A DNA stretch of 64,000 nucleotides from Streptomyces sp. Ag109_O5-10 (GTDB lineage: Bacteria; Actinomycetota; Actinomycetes; Streptomycetales; Streptomycetaceae), in NCBI RefSeq assembly GCF_900105755.1, contig NZ_FNTQ01000001.1:2108001-2172000 (forward strand), in the 5' to 3' direction. Positions 58,831 to 64,000 of this stretch are shown piece by piece. Position 1 is the first letter of the stretch. Each line of letters starts with the position of its first letter. Below the pieces are notes generated by a model. The model saw only the letters and a list, made by a program, of their open reading frames with translations. It ran no database searches and was not told where the DNA came from. The translations under genes were made by a program, and so were the position numbers.

Positions 58831-60468
58831 ATGGCAGGCAACACCACGCACACCGTGACCAACCAGCCGCCTCCGCTGGTCGGGTACGACCTGTTCGGTG
58901 CCGACCGGGCCCTGGTCGAGGCCGTCGAGCGGCACACCGGCCCGGCGCTGATCGACGAGGTGCGCGCGGAGCTGTCGGGGCTCGGCGTCTCGGCCGGCTC
59001 GGCACAGGTGCAGGAGTGGGGTGCCCAGGCGAACGAGTACCCGCCGCGGCTGCGCACCCACGACCGCTACGGCCACCGGATCGACGAGGTCGAGTTCCAC
59101 CCCGCCTGGCACCGGCTGCTCGGCAAGGGCGTCGGCGCGGGCCTGACCACCGGATGGACGCGGCCGTCCGGGCACGTCCGGCGGGCCGCCGCCTTCCTGG
59201 TCTGGACCCAGGTGGAGGCCGGCAACTGCTGCCCGCTGTCGATGACCAACGCGGCGGTGCCCGCGCTGCGCACCGACCCGGAGCAGGCCGCCGCCTGGGA
59301 GCCGCTGCTGACCTCGACGATCTACGACCGTGAGCTACGGCCGGCCGCGCGGAAGGCCGGCGCTCTGTTCGGCATGGGCATGACGGAGAAGCAGGGCGGC
59401 AGTGACGTCCGGGCGAACACGACCACCGCCGCCCCGCTCACCGAGGCCGGCACGTACACCCTGACCGGGCACAAGTGGTTCTGCTCGGCGCCCATGTCGG
59501 ACGGCTTCCTGGTGCTGGCCCAGGCGCCGGACGGCCTCACCTGTTTCCTCGTGCCGCGCGTCCTGGCGGACGGCACCCGCAACGCCTTCCTCCTCCAGCG
59601 GCTCAAGGACAAGCTCGGCAACCGGTCGAACGCGTCCGCCGAGGTCGAGTTCGACGGGACCTGGGCGCGGCGGGTGGGCGAGGAGGGGCGCGGGGTGCGG
59701 ACCATCATCGAGATGGTCGCCGCGACCCGGCTGGACTGCGTGCTCGGCTCGGCGGGGCTGATGCGGCAGGCGGTGGCGCAGGCCGTGCACCACGCCACGC
59801 ACCGGGAGGCCTTCGGCGCGGTCCTCGCCGACCAGCCGCTGATGCGCAGCGTCCTGGCCGACCTCGCGGTCGAGTCGGAGGCCGCGACCACGCTCGCGCT
59901 GCGGCTGGCCGCCGCCTACGACGACGGGAGCGAGAGCGAACGGGCGCTGCTGCGGCTGGCGTTGCCGGCCGCCAAGTACTGGGTGACCAAGCGCTGCGCG
60001 CCGCTGGTCGTGGAGGCCGCCGAGTGCCTGGGCGGCAACGGCTACGTGGAGGAGTCGGGTCTGCCCCGGCTGGTCCGCGAGTCGCCGCTCAACTCCGTCT
60101 GGGAGGGCGCCGGCAACATCCAGGCCCTGGACGTGCTCCGCGCCCTGCGGCGCGAACCGGGCGCCCTGGACGCCTACCTCCAGGAGATCGGCCGCGCCCA
60201 CGGCGCCGACCACCGCCTGGACCGCGCCGTGAAGGACCTGTTCTCCGAACTCGCCGACCTGGAGGGCATGGAGTCCCGCGCCAGGCGGCTGGTGGAACGG
60301 CTTGCGACGGTCCTCCAGGGTTCGCTGCTGGTCCGCTTCGCCCCACCGGAAGTCGCGGACGCCTTCTGCGCGTCCCGCCTGGGCAACGACTGGGGCTCGA
60401 CCTTCGGCACGTTGCCGGGCGGCCTGGACCTCAGGGCGATCGTGGACCGATCCCGGGTCACCTTCTGA
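58831..60468 (+). CDS. Acyl-CoA dehydrogenase family protein (AidB-like)
   Basis: 545 residues from ATG 58831. The family core has MGMTEKQGGSDVRANTT (FAD/substrate contact), GTYTLTGHKWFCSAPMSDGF and the C-terminal LGGNGYVEESGLPRLVRESP, then NSVWEGAGNIQALDVLRA with the glutamate of the AidB class. This long form (about 540 residues) with an extra C-terminal domain matches AidB of Escherichia coli, a flavoprotein tied to alkylation stress rather than classic beta-oxidation. It is alone on its strand. Confidence 0.9.
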   Translation: MAGNTTHTVTNQPPPLVGYDLFGADRALVEAVERHTGPALIDEVRAELSGLGVSAGSAQVQEWGAQANEYPPRLRTHDRYGHRIDEVEFHPAWHRLLGKGVGAGLTTGWTRPSGHVRRAAAFLVWTQVEAGNCCPLSMTNAAVPALRTDPEQAAAWEPLLTSTIYDRELRPAARKAGALFGMGMTEKQGGSDVRANTTTAAPLTEAGTYTLTGHKWFCSAPMSDGFLVLAQAPDGLTCFLVPRVLADGTRNAFLLQRLKDKLGNRSNASAEVEFDGTWARRVGEEGRGVRTIIEMVAATRLDCVLGSAGLMRQAVAQAVHHATHREAFGAVLADQPLMRSVLADLAVESEAATTLALRLAAAYDDGSESERALLRLALPAAKYWVTKRCAPLVVEAAECLGGNGYVEESGLPRLVRESPLNSVWEGAGNIQALDVLRALRREPGALDAYLQEIGRAHGADHRLDRAVKDLFSELADLEGMESRARRLVERLATVLQGSLLVRFAPPEVADAFCASRLGNDWGSTFGTLPGGLDLRAIVDRSRVTF

Positions 60469-60889
60469 GATCCGGAACCCGCCCTGCCTATGGGGGCGCT
60501 GGGGGTCCCCCCGGCCGAAAGGCTGGGGGAGGAACCGCGCGGGCAACCCTCCACAACCGTCGGCCGCCAACGCACCGGACCACGCACCACCTGCCGCGAC
60601 GGCCGGCGCCGCAGGTGGGGGTGGTGCTGCGCCGACACGGCACCACCCCCGCCTCGTCGGCCCATGTCAGGCCGCTGACGCCACGGCGTCGGCTCAAGTT
60701 TCGGCCACCCCCGGCCGGTCCACCAGGGTTGCAAGGGGTTGCAACATATCGGTGACTGTGCGTGGACTGTGTGCCTCCGGCACCGGAAAACGGCAGTATA
60801 AGACGCGCAGTCGGACCGGAAACCGCCGCCCGGACGGCTTGACAGCGACTCATCGATGCCTTTTCCGAGGCGTATCCGGGAGGACCTGA
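60469..60889. promoter_or_regulatory. 421-bp region before GAF regulator, with repeats
   Basis: It contains the dispersed element at 60491-60546 and, at 60727-60734 and 60737-60744, two GGTTGCAA direct repeats 10 bp apart. TATAAG at about 60796-60801 could be a -10 hexamer. The distal part has no recognised gene. Confidence 0.5.
60491..60546. repeat. Dispersed GC-rich element, copy 2
   Basis: This near copy of the 57442-57498 element has GGGGGCGCTGGGGGTCCCCC then GGCCGAAAGGCTGGGGGAGG and AACCGCGCGGGCAACC. It lies downstream of the acyl-CoA dehydrogenase gene and probably terminates it. Confidence 0.8.
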
Positions 60890-62167
60890 GTGGGGAACCC
60901 GCCGATGGACGTGGCGCGACTCGCCGCGAAGAACGCGGCGCAGGCGGCGCGGGTACTGAGCGAGGTGCGCGAGGCCAGACTCGCCGGACAGCGTGGGCGC
61001 GTCTCTCCCCGGCCGGTGATCGAACAGTCCTGGGGGCGGATGCTGCGCAGCGGTGTCGACCCCGACCACGACTTCCGTGCGGGGCTGCTGTCCGCCGACG
61101 AAGTCCGGCGCAGACGTGAGGAGTCACCCCTCAAGGACGTGCTGCCGGTGCTGCGCGAGGGGCTGCTTTCGGTCGCGGACGTGGCCCAGCACATCATGGT
61201 GGTGGCGGACGCCGACGGCCGGGTGCTGTGGCGGGAGGGATCCTCGCCGGTGCTGCGCAAGGCGGACGGGCTGGGCTTCCAACTCGGCGCCGACTGGCGC
61301 GAAGACGTCGTCGGGACCAACGGGGTCGGCACCCCGGCGGTGGTGCGCAGGCCCGTGCAGGTGTTCGCCGCCGAGCACTTCGTCCGCTCGCACGGCTCCT
61401 GGACGTGTTCCGGCGCCCCGATCACCGACCCCCGGGACGGCAGCCTGCTCGGGGTGGTGGACGTCAGCGGCCCGCTGGAGACGATGCATCCGGCGACCCT
61501 GGCCTGGGTGAACTCGGTGGCGAAGCTCGCCGAGGCCCGGTTGCGGGAGCTGCACCTGGAAGCGCTGGAGCGGCTGCGGGCGGTCGCGGCGCCCGTGCTG
61601 GCCCGGCTGGGCGGGCGGGCGCTGGTGGTGGACGCCGACGGCTGGACCGCGGCGGTCACCGGCATGCCGTATCCGCGGCGGCTCGCGCTGCCCAAGTCGC
61701 TTTCGCCGGGCCGCCGGTGGCTGCCGGCGCTGGGGCTCTGCGTGGTGGAGCCGCTGGGCGGGGGCTGGCTGCTGCGGGCGGTGGACGAGCCGGCTCCGGC
61801 GGGCGGCGGCCGGCTCGTGCTCGACCTGGCCCGGCCGCGCCGGCCCTCCGTGACGGTCGGCGGCGGTACGGGCTCGTGGTCCCGTGAACTCAGTCCCCGG
61901 CACGCCGAGTTGCTGTATCTGCTGGCGGTACGGCGGGGCGGCCGCAGCGCGGCGGGGCTGGCCGAGGACGTCTTCGGGGACGCCTCGCGGACCGTGACCG
62001 TACGTGCGGAGATGTCCAGGATCCGGCGGTACCTCGGGGCGCTGCTCGACCACCGGCCGTACCGCTTCCGGGAGGACGCGGAGGTCGAGGTGCTGCTCCC
62101 CGACGACCCGCGCGACCTGCTGCCGTACTCGACCGCCCCGGCGGTGGCGGCCTCCCGGACGCCCTGA
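60890..62167 (+). CDS. GAF-domain transcriptional regulator (AcoR-like, lacking AAA+)
   Basis: 425 residues from GTG 60890, 5 bp after GGGAGGA; ATG 60905 is the alternative. An N-terminal segment (RPVIEQSWGRMLRSGVDPDH) and a GAF domain (about 90-230, with GADWREDVVGTNGVGTPAVV and APITDPRDGSLLGVVDVSG) resemble the sensing half of sigma-54 activators such as AcoR, but the AAA+ and HTH_8 domains are absent. The C-terminal 100 residues instead have a wHTH-like region (LSPRHAELLYLLAVRRGG, then VTVRAEMSRIRRYLGALLD). In streptomycetes such GAF regulators often sit next to aldehyde dehydrogenase genes; none is in view here. Confidence 0.88.
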   Translation: MGNPPMDVARLAAKNAAQAARVLSEVREARLAGQRGRVSPRPVIEQSWGRMLRSGVDPDHDFRAGLLSADEVRRRREESPLKDVLPVLREGLLSVADVAQHIMVVADADGRVLWREGSSPVLRKADGLGFQLGADWREDVVGTNGVGTPAVVRRPVQVFAAEHFVRSHGSWTCSGAPITDPRDGSLLGVVDVSGPLETMHPATLAWVNSVAKLAEARLRELHLEALERLRAVAAPVLARLGGRALVVDADGWTAAVTGMPYPRRLALPKSLSPGRRWLPALGLCVVEPLGGGWLLRAVDEPAPAGGGRLVLDLARPRRPSVTVGGGTGSWSRELSPRHAELLYLLAVRRGGRSAAGLAEDVFGDASRTVTVRAEMSRIRRYLGALLDHRPYRFREDAEVEVLLPDDPRDLLPYSTAPAVAASRTP

Positions 62168-62381
62168 CGTACCTGACACGGCCGTGTTCGGTGGACACGG
62201 CCGTACGGACACGGCCGCATGTGACGCATCCGTGGCAGTCGGGGCGGTATGTTCCGCATATTTGCGGGGTCTTCGAGATACGGCGGCCCCGGCTGCCGTA
62301 GCATCCCGGTACGGGCTCCCCACCTGCTCCATGGTCAACGCTTTGACCATCAGGCGCAGTTGGCCCGTCTCGGGAGGAGAC

Positions 62382-63716
62382 ATGAAGCATCGCGGCAGAC
62401 ACCGGCGGCGCAGACGGGGTACGGCCCTGCGCGCTGCCCTGGCCGGCACCGCGCTGGCGCTCACCGCGGCGGCCACGATCGTCAGTGCCTCGCAGGCCAC
62501 GGTCGCCGAGGACCCGGGCGCGCTGAAGCCCCTGACCGCCACCGCCGACACCGCCCGGCTGCAGCTCCGGGAGCATCTCGTACCGCGCCGCTCGCTGGAC
62601 CGGCTCGCCTCGGCGATGGGCGGCACGGTAGGGGTCGCCGACGTGCTGGCCGCCTCCGACCACACCCTGCGCCGGGCGGCCGACTGCGACGCGGACGACC
62701 GGGACTCGCTGCCGGTCAGCCCGGCCGCCACCAAGGCGTACTGCTGGGATCCCACCGACACCCTCACCGACGACTGGCGGCCGGCCTCGGTGACCACCTC
62801 CTCGGAGGCGGACGACGACGGCCTGTGGGGCGCCAACCGCGTCGTGCTCGCCGGCTGGACGCACAGCACCTCCACCGGCCCCGCCGCCTCCCGGGGCCTG
62901 GCCAGGGTCGCGGTGATCGACGCGAACGACCCCGCCCACCCCGCCTACTCCTGGGTCCTGCTGACGGTGCCCACCGAAGGCGGCAGCGACTACCGGGGGC
63001 TGACCTCGCAGATCTCCGGCATGGCCTGGTACGGGGACCGGCTGCTGGTCACCACCGTCCAGGACAGCGCCGACGCGCTCTACGTCTACGACCTGAACCG
63101 CATCCAGCGCGCCTCGGTGCTGACCGACGCGGTCGGCCGGACGTCCGACGGCTGGTCGGCCGACGGCTTCCGGTACGTGATGCCCGCCGTGGGCTCGTAC
63201 CGGTTCACCGCCGGGGCCTGCTCCCGGACCGGGGCGCCCTGTCCGGGAGCGCTCTCCGTGGACCGGGGGACGGTCCCGGACAGCCTGGTCCTCGGCGAGT
63301 GGACGCCCGCCGGCAGCGAGCGGAACGCCCGGCTGTGGCGGTACGCGTTCGACGAGAACCCGCGGCGCGCCGGTCTGCTCGCCACGGACGCCTCCGGCCG
63401 GGTGGACGCGGTCGAGGCGTACCGGACCGGGGCCTCGGAGATCCGGGGCGTCCTGTCCTACCGGCCGCCGGGCGCGACCGGCTCCGAGTGGTACGTCGGG
63501 CACCTTCCCGGCGCCATGGACGGGCACGGCAGCCTGTGGCGGCAGGACACGAAGGGTGCGGACGGAACCCGCTGCGGCTCGGACGCCTCGCACCGCTGCT
63601 GGGGCGAGCGCACCGGTTCGCTCTCCTACGCGCCCGACACGGGCGAGGTGTGGTCGGTCACGGACCGCATGCTGTTCTCGGTCCCGCTGCGCTCGATCGA
63701 CGCGTCACTCGGATAA
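62382..63716 (+). CDS. Large secreted protein, unrecognised
   Basis: 444 residues from ATG 62382 (GGGAGGAGA 4 bp upstream). A twin-Arg-rich N-terminus (KHRGRHRRRRRGTALRAALA) with a signal peptide and cleavage near SASQA at about 37. The mature part has six cysteines (for example AADCDADDRD, KAYCWDP, GACSRTGAPC, TRCGSDASHRCWG) and repeated aromatic strand motifs that suggest a beta-propeller. I do not recognise a family. It is likely an exported protein of unknown function. Confidence 0.8.
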   Translation: MKHRGRHRRRRRGTALRAALAGTALALTAAATIVSASQATVAEDPGALKPLTATADTARLQLREHLVPRRSLDRLASAMGGTVGVADVLAASDHTLRRAADCDADDRDSLPVSPAATKAYCWDPTDTLTDDWRPASVTTSSEADDDGLWGANRVVLAGWTHSTSTGPAASRGLARVAVIDANDPAHPAYSWVLLTVPTEGGSDYRGLTSQISGMAWYGDRLLVTTVQDSADALYVYDLNRIQRASVLTDAVGRTSDGWSADGFRYVMPAVGSYRFTAGACSRTGAPCPGALSVDRGTVPDSLVLGEWTPAGSERNARLWRYAFDENPRRAGLLATDASGRVDAVEAYRTGASEIRGVLSYRPPGATGSEWYVGHLPGAMDGHGSLWRQDTKGADGTRCGSDASHRCWGERTGSLSYAPDTGEVWSVTDRMLFSVPLRSIDASLG

Positions 63717-63759
63717 CGGCCGTCGACACGTCCGGGGCCGGGATGATTGCCTGGCCCCC

Positions 63760-64000
63760 ATGAGCAGCATCGTCGTGACCACCTGGTCCCTGGAGCAGAC
63801 CTCCCCCGCCGACCTCCTGCCCGCCGCCGCCCCCGACGGCGACGCGGTCCGGATCGTCCGCGCCGAGGTGCCCTCCCCCGAGTTCAGCCGCTTCCTGTAC
63901 GCCTCGGTCGGCGGCGACATCCGCTGGACCGACCGGCTGGGCTGGAGCCACGCCCGCTGGCGGCAGCACCTGTCACGGCCGGGCGTGGAGACCTGGGTCG
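63760..64000 (+). CDS. GNAT-family N-acetyltransferase (N-terminal part)
   Basis: The gene starts at ATG 63760 and runs off the right edge, leaving 80 residues: SSIVVTTWSLEQTSPADLLP, then EFSRFLYASVGGDIRWTDRL. The pattern and context fit a GNAT acetyltransferase, but the acetyl-CoA motif lies beyond the window. Its full size and substrate are not readable. Confidence 0.7.
   Translation, partial: MSSIVVTTWSLEQTSPADLLPAAAPDGDAVRIVRAEVPSPEFSRFLYASVGGDIRWTDRLGWSHARWRQHLSRPGVETWV

Overview
The window is high-GC actinomycete DNA, almost certainly a Streptomyces chromosome. The evidence is strong G/C in third codon positions, frequent GTG/TTG starts, GGAGG-type ribosome sites, a DmdR/IdeR-type iron box, a PucR/xanthine dehydrogenase cluster, DUF2637 and DUF456 proteins, membrane proteins with cytoplasmic HTH domains, and dispersed GC-rich hairpin elements typical of streptomycete intergenic regions. 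Many of the longest open frames are antisense shadows; about 55 genes are real and at least five more are broken.

Layout. 1-6.6 kb: purine catabolism, a minus-strand operon (FAD, 2Fe-2S and molybdenum subunits of xanthine dehydrogenase, then an NCS2 purine permease) divergent from a PucR regulator. 6.7-11.4 kb: a helical-repeat protein behind a Rex-like box, a DUF2231 membrane protein, a GntR regulator, an FhuF-like iron-sulfur protein behind an iron box, a small 59-aa gene and a DUF2637 membrane protein. 11.5-15 kb: RsbW-type ATPase, two secreted proteins and an HTH-membrane-exported-domain protein. 15-20.6 kb: pyruvate dehydrogenase (quinone) type enzyme, a PP2C-like protein with eleven 9-residue repeats, a TrmB/LuxR-type regulator and a frameshifted DUF456 gene. 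20.6-26.3 kb: secreted GDSL hydrolase, Ada-AlkA-type protein with an eroded glycosylase half, RsgA preceded by a 23-codon leader frame, acyltransferase. 26.3-28.3 kb: cold-shock protein and DEAD-box helicase.

28.4-32.9 kb: a LacI regulator, whose 3' end lies in a 199-bp tandem duplication, divergent from a single-NBD sugar ABC importer; both promoters carry the same 15-bp box. 32.9-36.8 kb: a sigma-like/anti-sigma-like/transmembrane/CBM2 fusion protein, an unusual radical SAM enzyme and a PPOX protein. 36.9-41.8 kb: a polyol/sugar module (LacI, 2-hydroxyacid dehydrogenase, alditol oxidase, ROK). 42-44.6 kb: a three-gene ABC-2 transporter operon.

44.6-53.6 kb is an accessory, decaying plant-polysaccharide region: alpha/beta-hydrolase remnant, DUF2264 protein, broken rhamnogalacturonan acetylesterase, GH43-ricin enzyme, PhzF and MmuM genes, a type-B carboxylesterase and a LacI remnant, with GAAAGCGCTTTC-like LacI boxes scattered between. 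53.6-64 kb: isocitrate lyase/PEP mutase-family enzyme coupled to a small secreted protein, ThuA protein with lipoprotein, VOC protein, AraC regulator, YihY/BrkB membrane protein, AidB-like acyl-CoA dehydrogenase, GAF regulator, a secreted protein and the start of a GNAT acetyltransferase.

All functions are read from sequence motifs only; no database search was possible.
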